NCBI GenBank assembly: GCA_903813345.2
Contig: CAIIXF020000003.1
Location: forward strand, 7,589,815 to 7,653,814
DNA: 64,000 nucleotides
Direction of reading: 5' to 3'
From: Owenia fusiformis
Lineage: Eukaryota > Annelida > Polychaeta > Sabellida > Oweniidae
The position numbers and the translations under genes are program-made. This document shows, piece after piece, positions 44,401 to 53,712 of the stretch. Position 1 is the first letter of the stretch. The number at the start of each line of letters is the position of its first letter. The notes under the pieces are model-generated. The model searched no databases, had not been told where the DNA came from, and was given only the letters and a program-made list of their open reading frames with translations.

Positions 44401-44500
44401 AAATAAAGTTGAGATAAAAATTTTAGATAATAATACAATAACGCAGATGCGAGTAAGTAGTTACCAGTTTCGCCACCAGGTGGCTCGTTCGGGTCAGATA

Positions 44501-44866
44501 ACATGGCGGGTATAGTAGAAAGTTCCCTTTAACTTAAATTACATCTGTTTTAGTGGTTCAATTTTTATATAACCCTTATGTATCTAATTGTTATGCAAAT
44601 TAAAATATGTCCAGTAAAAGAAAATGTTATCTGTCCAATACAAGAAAAGATATTTCACTTTTTGTGATTTTATAACATGGGGTCTATGAGGAATCAACCC
44701 GAGCTAGAAGTCACATTTTCAAAAAAAATTAAATTTTCAAAGTTGATAAACAATTTTCGAAACCATTTTACTAGATGTACTTTTACATGTAGATTTCAAA
44801 TATGACATCACTTTGACTGAATTTTCAATATTTAATGACGTAAATCGAGATTATTTCTATTCGCAT
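44501..44866. other. spacer between the LINE and an upstream membrane frame
   Basis: AT-rich, no coding signal. It might be 5' untranslated sequence of the LINE. Confidence 0.35.
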
Positions 44867-45226
44867 CTAGTCTATTGCATGGGCACTATATTTGCATTTA
44901 ACTAGGTTAGTCACTGTTATAGTAATCAAGATGGGGGTTGTCATATAAACGGTGCAAATAATTATGCTATAAAGAGTCAAGATAGACAACTTGATGACAG
45001 AAATGAAAGCATTATGAGCTACACTATTTACATAGTAGATGATCAGAGGAATTATGGAAATTAGTAAAAAGGGCACTACGAGTTCTCCAAATAGGTCAGA
45101 ATGGGTATTTGAGTGGCTTTTTCGAATGGTATTGATTAGGCAGTAACCTTTATTAAAGTTGCCAATAGCTACCCTCCATTGCTGGATACTAATACCTATC
45201 CTATCCCAAGTCTCCACTCCAACCAC
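44867..45226 (-). CDS. 119-codon membrane-protein frame, possibly LINE-associated
   Basis: The frame starts MVGVETWDRIG, continues QQWRVAIGNFNKG and then has three hydrophobic stretches (LVVPFLLISIIPLIIYYV; ISVIKLSILTLYSIIICTVY; ILITITVTNLV). The WRxxIGxFN pattern followed by membrane helices is, from memory, like N-termini of some 2A-bearing LINE ORFs in marine invertebrates. It lies on the same strand 470 bases upstream of the 2A-LINE endonuclease frame, so it may be a detached N-terminus of that element or of a relative. It is not a confident gene. Confidence 0.3.
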   Translation of the reverse strand: MVGVETWDRIGISIQQWRVAIGNFNKGYCLINTIRKSHSNTHSDLFGELVVPFLLISIIPLIIYYVNSVAHNAFISVIKLSILTLYSIIICTVYMTTPILITITVTNLVKCKYSAHAID

Positions 45227-45477
45227 CCTACCCCCAAAAACAAGTGCAAAAAATATATACTGTCTTCATGTCAGTGATAGGTGGATTTGAGTTTGTATGT
45301 GTAATGAGCAAAACCCATGTGAGCAGATTGCTGAAGCATAGATGATATCAACTTAAAACTTAAAATCAGATTAAGTCTTCAAGACATACTGTATGTACAA
45401 TGTAATACTGTCACTGCATCGTGGAGGTATCATATATCCACTCATGGATATAAATGATATTTTTACAAAACCATGAG

Positions 45478-45605
45478 ATATTCCTATATTATCCCGTGGT
45501 TGCAAGGATACAGATCGAATATCATGTGAAGATGTATATTTGATATGTGGATTAAGATATCATATTTTAGCAAAAAAATGTCCCAAACCATCGAATATCA
45601 TGGGC
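45478..45605. repeat. inverted pair, right member (with 40080-40195)
   Basis: Reverse complement of 40080-40195 with scattered differences. It is followed by a GACA/GGCA-rich minisatellite (45600-45705, CAGACGGACAGGCTGGCAG-type units). Confidence 0.75.
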
Positions 45606-45705
45606 GGACGGACAGACGGACAGGCTGGCAGATCGATCTAGGCTGGCAGACAGAACGACAGGCTAACAGGCTGAACGACATGTTGGCAGGCAGACAGACC
45701 ACCGT

Positions 45706-46454
45706 GCTTTATAGTAAGAACCACTACATAAAACAAACAAGCAATCAAGCAGATTAACACACAAACAAATCTCCTCAAATTATCAAGAGATAAATATCTA
45801 CATAGTGTAACATAGTCATTTGAATCATATTATTTTATAATGATCAATCCTCATTCATCTAACAGTTTTACACATTAACAGGTCCCTTCATCTCTTTACA
45901 TCAGTATTTTAATCCCGTTGTTTTCCTTTGTATATGTTTTACTATTCAGTTTCACAATCTATTGTTTCAACCAGTTTTGTCACTTTTCCTTGCTGTGTTT
46001 CTTTTTATAATGTTTTGTGTCCTATATATGGCAATCGCATTCACTCAGTTGAGTTTGGGTGTTGGTCCAGTAGCAGAAGTAGTTGCCTTGTAGTTTTATG
46101 AACTGTACATGGACACAGAGTCTTTCAAAATAGATTATTTTAGATATTTTAAATACATTTTTCTGTGACTTTTATCTGCCACCCACGGGCCTTCCATCGC
46201 CCATTTACAATAGCAACAATTGGAAATAAAAAATCTTTACCTCGCCCAAACACCTAGCATCCATTGGTATATCTGTATGCCTAAAGCAAATTACACTTCC
46301 CTATACAGAATCACTATGGATATGTGTGTGGGCCGATTTAAAATATCATACTTTCATCACCAGATACCCACTAATTCCTTGTTTCGTACACGTACACGTC
46401 GACGAGTGACTAAGGACTTGTTTTAGGCGCACAAAAGGAACATTTGAAAAACCC
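45706..46454. other. non-coding part of the 8.4 kb structure
   Basis: No gene recognised. 46380-46500 is rich in ACGT/GTAC words next to the inverted-pair member at 46455-46517. Confidence 0.4.
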
Positions 46455-46938
46455 GTACGTGTACGTGTAATTACAGGTACACGTACAGGTCGTCCGTAAA
46501 TCTTAAGGTCTCTATTGCTAATGCTACAACCAAAAAACAAACAACAATGAAGGACCTTTTCAGGCAAAAGTAAAGCAATATAACCATAATATGGGATAAG
46601 TCATTTGAGAAGCTTAAGATTTTGTACGAGACTATCATATACTTATACTGTCAGTGTATTACAAAGTTTTTACCAAAATATAAGTTTTTTTTACTAAAAT
46701 AATGAAATTGTTCAAAATGTAAATAAAAATAGCATATGGGCTATAGGCCTATTGTAGAATAAACTCATCAACAACATGTATTGTTTTCTGACTTAGTATT
46801 AAGTGTTCAATATAGTGGACTGAACAATGAAAATCCCCCCCCCCCCCCTGATCAACAATATCCTCGAAATTTGAACACCTGCCAATTTGAACGCTTTTGG
46901 CTGGTCCCATGGGTGTTCAGATTAGACAGGTTTTACTG

Positions 46939-47260
46939 TATATCCATGGATCAGTTATTTTTGGCACCTGAACCCATCCTAATAGAAAGGTAAGACTATT
47001 TTCTTGACTCATATCGCTTAAATTGTCGAAATTCGGCCTAGAATCGTAAATGTGTCACTTAAGGGGAAAAGTTCATCATAAAAAATATTAGAAAAATCAC
47101 GTAATGTACCAATATGCATTGCTTCCTGATATACTATTTGTCATCTGTCACTTCTATCGTCAGTACCAATTGAGAGTATTCGTGCAGCCATTACGACTTT
47201 TATTGTGCGCCATGATTAAATAAGTATCATATCTTCAAAAATATTTGCTTTTGAATATAC
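46939..47260. other. spacer in the 17 kb block
   Basis: Nothing recognised. Confidence 0.4.
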
Positions 47261-48207
47261 TCACAGGCTGGTATCGAAATATTTGTCCGCTGTGACGGAG
47301 CATGCTATTTTTCATAAAAACACTAAGAATACTTCACGATTTATTTTTAACTCATATGTTTCGTTATACCATACAAAATTACTTACTCCATGCAATGGAT
47401 ATATCATTTGCGGGTAACTTTCACTTCTGTTTGAAGTCCAATTACGCTGGGAAGAAAAGCTATTGAAAATGGCGCCGGAGTATCATACTTCAAAATGTAC
47501 CATTTCTTGTTTAACTTTCTAATGGCACGATATAGTGACACGATAATATTTACACATGGTTTCAGCATAACTATGAAGGTATAAATGAGATGTTGATGTA
47601 TTTGGTCTTTTAAATTATTTTATAAAAATTAATGTTTAATTTTTTTGTCCGCTGTGATGGAGCAGTTGCAAATGTGAACTGTGAAAATGCTCCGTCACAG
47701 CGGACAAAAAATATTAATATTATTTTTTATAAAAGAATTAAAAAGACCCAATGCATTTTTTTTTTTTATTATTATTATTAAATTTATTTCAATAGAATAC
47801 AAAAAATGTAAATACAGACATGTAAATTCTTAAATCGCCACAATGGCATTATATAAGAATAGGGGGCATTAATACCTCATTAATACATTCAGAGTTATGG
47901 TGAAAACATATCTTTTAATATTATCGTGTCACTATATCATGCCATTAAAAAGTTAAAAAAGAAATGGTACATTTTAGAGTTTGATACTCTGGCGCCGTTT
48001 TCAATAGATTTTACTCCTAGCGTTATTGGACTTCAAACAGAAGTGAAAGTTACACGCAAATGATATAGCCATTGCATGGAGTAAGTAATTATCTTTGATA
48101 TAACGAAACATATGAGTTAAAAAATAAATCGTGAAGCATTCTTAGTGTTTTTATGAAAAATAGCATGCTCCGTCACAGCGGACAAATCTTTCGATACCAG
48201 CCTGTGA
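47261..48207. mobile_element. 947-bp palindrome with four GTCCGCTGTGACGGAGCA boxes
   Basis: From TCACAGGCTGG (47261) to CCAGCCTGTGA (48207) the two halves are reverse complements with scattered differences; the centre is near 47675. The box GTCCGCTGTGACGGAGCA occurs near both ends of each arm (about 47285, 47648, 47690 and 48166). Inside the arms GAAATGGTACATTTTGAAG-like and ACTTCAAACAGAAGTGAAAG words are kept. The right arm is interrupted by a LINE tail (47757-47885). No coding frame. Confidence 0.9.
47757..47885 (-). mobile_element. short LINE/SINE 3' tail inserted in the palindrome
   Basis: A poly-T/ATT run followed by AAATTTATTTCAATAGAATAC, absent from the matching place in the left arm. 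The same tail is found on the other strand at about 25385-25440, ending exactly at the junction of the segmental duplication. Confidence 0.65.
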
Positions 48208-48539
48208 TACTAGTATTCAGAAACTAACTGTAAGTTCATGAGGTCATTATGAACTCCTCTATTACAAAATGAAATGACAGATAAAATTATTTTGATTTGG
48301 ATTCTTCTCAAAAATCATCTAAAAGTGTGGGAATAGCATGCCAGAATTTGACATAATATATCTTTGAATGATGAATTGGGAATGACGACTTTTTCAATGG
48401 TAGCTCGTTAAAAATATGTTCCTTAGAGATATGTTGTAATTTGCCCTTAACAAAGTTGTCTCAATGTATGCTAACCCTTGATTTGGATTTCATTGAACAA
48501 TTAAACAATTGTTATATAAAATGTATGATTTTGCTACCA
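48208..48539. other. spacer, no gene recognised
   Basis: AT-rich. No element ends seen. Confidence 0.4.
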
Positions 48540-48634
48540 GATTTCAATATCTTTCAGTAAAAGATTCACCAAAAACTATTTCAATATAGAAAATCAAATT
48601 GTTGCCAAACTTTTGGAGGGGTGTAAATTGTATG
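48540..48634. mobile_element. right-end fragment of a CACTCCCCTCC-type fold-back element
   Basis: CAGTAAAAGATTCACC, AAATCAAATTGTTGCC and the terminus GGAGGGGTGTA correspond to parts of the element at 28239-29112. The left arm is missing. Confidence 0.55.
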
Positions 48635-48719
48635 TATGACAAATACAAAAAATGCTTTTATGTGAAGGGGGAGATTTGTGGATACATAAAAAATCGAACC
48701 CCTGGTCACCAATTGCTGG

Positions 48720-48872
48720 CTACTCCAAAATTAAATGCCTCGGTAATCTAAACCTCGTAAGAAGCTCCCTATCATCAAAGATTTCGAGGGGATTGCTACG
48801 ATCCCTAAGCAATCGCTCTCGTCTAAGAGACCGTCTTACTGCAAAGATGCGCACATCTACCACAAAAGCCAT
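48720..48872 (-). pseudogene. HARBI1-like transposase N-terminal fragment
   Basis: This 50-codon frame contains RRSLRRERLLRDRSNPLEIF and DDRELLTRFRLPRHLILE, then TAG. It matches the N-terminal pattern of PIF/Harbinger nucleases (Arg-rich, RDRxNPLE, DDxELxxRFRxPRxxILxL). No DDE catalytic domain follows: the sequence diverges after ILE. Its place 450 bases from the right TIR of the 17 kb block and its minus orientation fit a decayed Harbinger element. The recognition is by motif memory, not by search. Confidence 0.65.
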
Positions 48873-48879
48873 CTTTGCT

Positions 48880-49300
48880 TACATGCGTTTGTTCTTTCTT
48901 TCCATTACGTAATGATGACGCATTGGCATTTGAAAATAATTTACGTTGAACGTATATGAAAGATACGTTGTTGTTAACGCTTGGACACCTAGAAATTGAT
49001 GACATTTTCGTACCTGTCTTTGGAACCAGCTAGAAACTTGAAGATGTCAAGCAAATGACAAATCATTTTAACATTACGTATTATATCTAAAACAAGTGTT
49101 TCACAAAATATCATGGTAATTGGATACTAAACGTACGAATAAATAGTGTTTTTAAGGCTGGACGTAAAGTTACACGGTGAAGATACTTGACGTAAATATT
49201 TTGTAAGATCCGCAGGACTTTACGTTCATCGTAAAGTTACGTTTGCTTTATGAATACCAAAATAAGTTTCCGTAATACGATACGTTGACGTAAGTCCTAC
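48880..49300. other. right subterminal region of the 17 kb block
   Basis: Contains many ACGTAA/TTACGT words (about 49130-49300), mirroring the left end at 32310-32430. No gene. Confidence 0.5.
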
Positions 49301-49661
49301 GTTGGCTTTATGAATAAGGCTACTGATGGCTACGGAATTAACCTACAATTTTATGACAAACTCATTTAAATATGAATGGAATAGTGGCAGGTACTTTTCA
49401 TATTTAAATGAGTTACTTGACGTACTTCTTTCAACTCGAATTAAAAAATTTCGAATACTTATTTCGTGATCTCTTTATTGAAAATGGTTTCGAGATCTAC
49501 TAAAAAATTAAATACGTCAAACGTGTTTATTATCATCTTAATAACCCCGTCATGAATTATTTTGAAAGTTAAAGATTTATTTACGTATATTGACTGAGCC
49601 TGGCTGATTTATGCTTCGAGCTTTAATATTATCAATAAAAGAAATATAAGAAAACTTTTAC

Positions 49662-49812
49662 CTTCCATAAAAAACTTTCGAAACCATTTCGCACATTTCG
49701 TAGAGCTATCCACTTTATTCTCTGTCACATTTATTTCCTCAATGACAAGCTGACTGGTACTTTCAGTCGTAGGTATCCCTTTCCTTTCATTCATACTTCT
49801 TGTTTCATTCAT
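49662..49812 (-). CDS. extra TauE exon 1 copy (orphan or alternative first exon)
   Basis: An intact 50-codon-plus-one-base exon with ATG at 49812, ESTSQLVIEE, KWFRKFFMEG and the donor GAAG|GTAAAAG. It differs from 25096-25246 at only a few residues (ETR for ETK, DSS for DCS, KCA for KCV). No exon 2 or 3 follows within 24 kb on the minus strand until those of gene B, so it is either a dead orphan or an upstream alternative first exon splicing over 35 kb. The shared TATA box makes transcription plausible. Confidence 0.5.
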
Positions 49813-49884
49813 AGTTTTAACATGAGACGGCTCGTATTGTTCAATTCCCTGTTCGAAAGTGGATCGTCGATTAAAACTTTCTCT

Positions 49885-49892
49885 TATTTATA
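49885..49892 (-). promoter_or_regulatory. TATA box of the extra exon 1
   Basis: TATAAATA at the same distance (about 73 bases) upstream of the ATG as in gene B. Confidence 0.45.
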
Positions 49893-49930
49893 CTTTTAAA
49901 CTAGTCATTGACCGTCAATGAATATCATGT

Positions 49931-50664
49931 ATATGATTTGCTTGTGTATTGTACATATGTTTGACAATTTAATGTTCAGATTTGGCCTGTTTTCATAAAT
50001 ACATACAAAGATATGGATCCATTTCACTCAATTAGGTGTCTCCTTCATTCAATCAATCTTGTAAATAAAAACATGAGGTTATAAGAAATACAATGAATGT
50101 ATAATTATTTCATGGTGACATACGACAAGTTGTACAAATATAATGTCATTCACCTCTTTAAGAATTCTTTTTATGTCTATGTATTAACAATGACAATTTG
50201 TATGCACAGGTGCCAAGGTCCCAAAGTGCCAAAAGGTGTTACAAAACGGAATTAGAAAATAAAACATCTATCTGTACATTAGGTACTATAAGTACAGGGT
50301 GCTAAGTAATGACACTAGGTCTCCTATTTTGTCAAATGTAAAGGTCCAACAATGAGTGTAGAAAGGCCATTCAACGATCATGGACCAGTGTCAAAATATA
50401 TTTATGTTTGGATATTTCATCAAGACTAACATATATTTTTATTATCTCCAAAGAAACCTCCTGGATGAACATTATTTTAGCTGATATTCCTCTATGACCA
50501 TACTCATCAATCTCAGTCTATAGCTACCTGTGCCCCCCCCCCTTCTTCTCACTGTACTTCACAACTTTCCACACAGAGGTTGTTGGAATGAGTAGTGTGG
50601 GGGGGGGGCGGAGGTCACAAGGGCGTGTAGCTAGAAGTCTTCCACGTGTAGATTTAGATGTTTG
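49931..50664. other. non-coding region, nothing recognised
   Basis: Contains C- and G-runs (50528-50537 and 50602-50610) on opposite strands but no gene. Confidence 0.4.
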
Positions 50665-50998
50665 TACACTCCCCTCCATAAGTTGGGCAAGTAGTATTGT
50701 AGTTCAATTTTGGGAATATACACTTTATTAAGTGTCACCCATTTCATGTATTATATTTTTGTGTGTATTTGAAATAAATAAATAAACAAAAAACAAAAAC
50801 AAACAATAGGAAGTCCTTATTGTATCATATCATATCAAAATCTGTTGACTTTTGAATCTTTATTTTGATCCTTATTTACAATTAGTTTTGGAAACTGACT
50901 TATTTGATGAGTTTTTTAAAATTGTCATGAACATAAACATGCTTTGATAAGTGATTCAAATGAGACTTTTAGTTGCCAAACCTAGGGAGGGGAGTGTA
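50665..50998. mobile_element. 334-bp MITE with TACACTCCCCTCC ends
   Basis: TACACTCCCCTCCATAAGTT at the left and its near-complement ending GGGAGGGGAGTGTA at the right. The inverted part is only about 30 bases. It is a member of the same family as 28239-29112. Confidence 0.75.
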
Positions 50999-51000
50999 CT

Positions 51001-51475
51001 GGTTGATCATAAAGTATGATCAAAAGTGCTCTAATTTTTGTTAACATTAATGAATCTGGCTAATTTTCTCACAGTATGTTGATATAATAATTATACATAC
51101 ACAAGGTAAATTTCAACATGTTACATTTAAAATTCTGCGTTCTATGGTAACCATGGCAACCAATGTCGATGGTACCCAGAGCAGTCAAAAAGAAGAAAGC
51201 AAATACTATGATGTTTTCTTTCTTAATGGTTTTATACTTTGGAAATACCACCATATTTTGTTACATTCAAAGCATTCTTGTACATTCTTATTTTCTCAGA
51301 TGTTTATTTTTTAGAACGTAGTTACCATAGAACGTAGAATATTAAATGTAACGTGGTGATATTTATTTTGTGTGTGTATAATTATTAGATCAACATTCTG
51401 TGAGAAAATGAGCCAGATTCATTAATATTTACAAAAATTAGAGTACTTTTGATCTTATTTAAAACCACCCTGTAT
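51001..51475. mobile_element. 475-bp fold-back element
   Basis: The left arm (ATGATCAAAAGTGCTCTAAT, AATGAATCTGGCTAATTTTC, GTTCTATGGTAAC) recurs inverted on the right with few differences over at least 130 bases. It lies directly beside the preceding MITE. No gene. Confidence 0.8.
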
Positions 51476-52363
51476 AGATGGTAACCTTTCAAATGAATGA
51501 AATTTTAAATTCCTGTGAACTCTCCATTTTGTATTGCAATAACTAATATTTGATCTAATATTTTAGTTCTCTCAGAAAATTAGATATTTTAAGATTGAAA
51601 TTATGAAAACATTGGCTATGTTTTGACACATTGGTTTCGACATTATACAATCTCTCTATTCTTTGGTGTCACTTAAACTTAGTCCTATGTCCTCCGAAGA
51701 ATAAACTAAATTCGGGATTACTTTCTGTTTACTTTATCACGGCCATAGCCTGACAACGGTCAAGTCAGATACGAAAATAGAAACATTCAACGATGAGGTT
51801 TGCATTTTTTTTGTTCTTTATTCCTGTTAATACATTCAAATATACAGCACATAGATTGCCAAAGTTAGAAACATTGGTGGCAGTTTTGGTTTGCAGTGAT
51901 ACCTACAAAGTCGTAGACCTCGATTGGCAGAATCCACTCGTGGATAGCGTCAATGTACATTTACAGATTTTTTTGGCAGTCTAAGCCTCAATATCTAAAA
52001 CACACAACTCCACTGGTTAGGTAGCTATAAAAAGTTAAGTACTGTAGCCATTATTTCTGCGCCGCCTGCTTTTGTTTTTTATTTGTGTCATAAAAATAGT
52101 ATATTTTAGAGGTTGCAACACTAACTAAGTAAGGAGGAACTGACCTACAGCCGTATTTACTTTCAGCAAACCTGCATACCAATACAAAGACGTCCCGTAA
52201 AGAACAGCATAGAATAATTTGCTTTGCTTTATGTGTAGCTTGGCTCACTCACACAACTCACTCATATTTTGTTAAGGCATTGTATGCCATATTGCTTGTA
52301 ACATCCTGCTTGCAGCTCATCTTGATTCTCAAGGTATTAGTTGCTAACCACTTGGAATTCGAA
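51476..52363. other. non-coding region with weak candidates only
   Basis: A 63-codon frame at 51793-51984 begins with a hydrophobic stretch but is not recognised. GCTATAAAAAG at about 52023 could be a TATA element for the frame at 52364, but this is speculative. Confidence 0.3.
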
Positions 52364-52500
52364 GATGCCTGCAGCTATTAATTTCGACGTCAACTGGAGA
52401 CCTCTGCTCACTTTAGCAAGATATCTTGCTCACAATCAGACAGATACGTCAACTGTCTATGTCAACACAACAACTTTTATGCTTGGCATTTTAACAGGGT
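52364..52500 (+). CDS. possible short exon, unknown protein
   Basis: ATG in GAAGATGCC opens MPAAINFDVNWRPLLTLARY followed by about 25 codons rich in Thr, with no stop before a repeat starts (GGGTTCGTACACACC). Composition is less AT-biased than the flanks. The 45 bases before the ATG recur at about 57557-57603. It could be the first exon of a gene interrupted by repeats or a LINE ORF1 start. Not recognised. Confidence 0.25.
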
Positions 52501-53712
52501 TCGTACACACCTGGAAATGTCAGGGAAATTGATTTATTTTTCCAGGTGCTGGAAATGTCAGGGAATTTCAAAATTGGGTCAAAAAGGGCCAAAAATGTCA
52601 GGGAATTTTGAAACAGTAGATGTGTCAGGGAAATGTCAGGGAATTTTGTATCATTGTTGAAAAAATAATGTTCCAGCAAAATGCATTTTAAGGCTATGAT
52701 AGGGTATCAATGAAATCCAAAATCTAACATTAGTTGTTTGCACAAATTGCAAATCTTTTCATTAAGGTTGATTGAATGACATTAAATCTGGTTTTGTTCT
52801 TTTCTAAGAAAAGTGTGAACATTATACTAAAATCGAACAATAAAGAATATGTATAGATGGTTCAATACAATTATGCTTTTCCATGTAGTAAGTTAGTCTT
52901 AGGCCATTCAAAGTTAATTACTGGTGTATGTTTCATATTTTTTGAGGGGTTAATCTGAGGAGGGCGGGAGGTGAAAAACAAAAAAATCAGGGAACTCTTT
53001 ACAGTTTAAAATTGTATTTATATTAAGGAACTGTCTGTTCGACAGTCCAGTCGTATTCAGTCTATTTATCTAACTCAAATATCAGTTGACAGATTTGGTT
53101 AAAATTTTATATACCAATGCTTTTGTTGCTGCCTCTACTCAAGAAGACACTTGCCATTTTTCATCAGGTTCACAATGATAGTATTCGATAAATATGTTTC
53201 ATTAGGTAAGAATTGCCCCTCAAGGGAATTGCTATTCTTCTTTAGGTCGACATTTTTAAGTTTCAGTTTTCATGATTGGGATTCATTATAAAACATTAAA
53301 AAATTATAGTTTGAAATGCTTAGAATGCACTATATACAATTGTCAATTTTGAAGAGTTTCCGGGGGTGAACCCCCGTACCCCCCTTTTGGGTTTCCTTCC
53401 CTCGCAGTGATGCAAACCCCAAAAAATGTACCCCTTTGACATTTGCTGACTCTGCCCCTGTACATGTGTGTTTATCTTCAAAAATATGTAAGATTAAGAA
53501 TATAATGTATCAAGAATAAATTGGTGAATAAGACAGCCTGTAAAAGTAAAGTTGAGTCATGAGAAATGGTACTAATATAAAGGACAAACCCAAAATGTTT
53601 CATTATAAGTCTTCAGGTCTTTTAAATAATACAGTTGTTTGAGACTTTTTAGAGGCCGTGCAAGAAAAACTATCTGGAAATTTCCTTTTTTGCCTGGAAA
53701 TGTCAGGGAAAT
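52497..53712. repeat. repeat region with CTGGAAATGTCAGGGAA units
   Basis: GTTCGTACACACCTGGAAA begins the region and CTGGAAATGTCAGGGAA recurs several times (52510-52660 and 53692-53708). The start resembles hAT-type MITE ends; the right boundary is unclear. No gene between. Confidence 0.45.

Larger units (their letters stand above)
40837..44500 (-). mobile_element. L2/CR1-like LINE with 2A-like motif
   Basis: Minus-strand order: an N-terminal hydrophobic piece with GDIHPNPGP, endonuclease (44400-43498), reverse transcriptase (43535-42303 and 42357-41068), C-terminal Cys/His motif, then a 3' region and a poly-T (poly-A on its own strand) at 40837-40850. Two frameshifts break it, both in A/T runs. 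It sits in the middle of the 8.4 kb inverted-repeat structure. Its 3' end (AATCGCC and GGCATTATA) resembles the tail at 47757-47885. The 5' limit is uncertain. Confidence 0.8.
38518..46938. mobile_element. 8.4 kb structure with pogo-like terminal inverted repeats
   Basis: TA-CAGTAAAACCTG (38516-38529) and CAGGTTTTACTG-TA (46927-46940) are inverted and both abut TA, the target of Tc1/mariner/pogo elements. Further inverted pairs nest inside: 38536-38590 with 46870-46925; 39346-39402 with 46455-46517; 40080-40195 with 45478-45605. So this may be one large element with long decayed arms, later opened by a LINE at 40837-44500. No pogo transposase was seen. Two independent MITEs in opposite orientation are the alternative. 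Confidence 0.5.
32291..49319. mobile_element. 17 kb nested block with Harbinger-like terminal inverted repeats
   Basis: The ends read CCTTATTCATAAAGCCAACG (32291) and its exact complement ending at 49319. Subterminal ACGTAA/TTACGT motifs are frequent at both ends. The flanks, ATTGCAAATAAC on the left and CTGATGGCTACGG on the right, are adjacent in copy 1 (about 24020-24045), so the block is an insertion. A HARBI1-like N-terminus near the right end supports a PIF/Harbinger origin. LINEs, a pogo-like structure and palindromes were added later. A 3-bp target duplication was not clear. Confidence 0.6.
49320..49930. repeat. segmental duplication, copy 2 (second part)
   Basis: It resumes the duplicated sequence after the 17 kb block: CTGATGGCTACGG onward matches about 24033 onward, and the exon-1 region matches 24990-25330. 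Similarity fades after about 49930. Confidence 0.8.

Noticed and set aside
48652-48912. 86-codon plus-strand frame
   Set aside because: It is the antisense of the HARBI1-like fragment.
51793-51984. 63-codon frame with hydrophobic N-terminus as a secreted peptide gene
   Set aside because: No homology, no splice or promoter support, and the hydrophobic start is Phe-rich low-complexity sequence.
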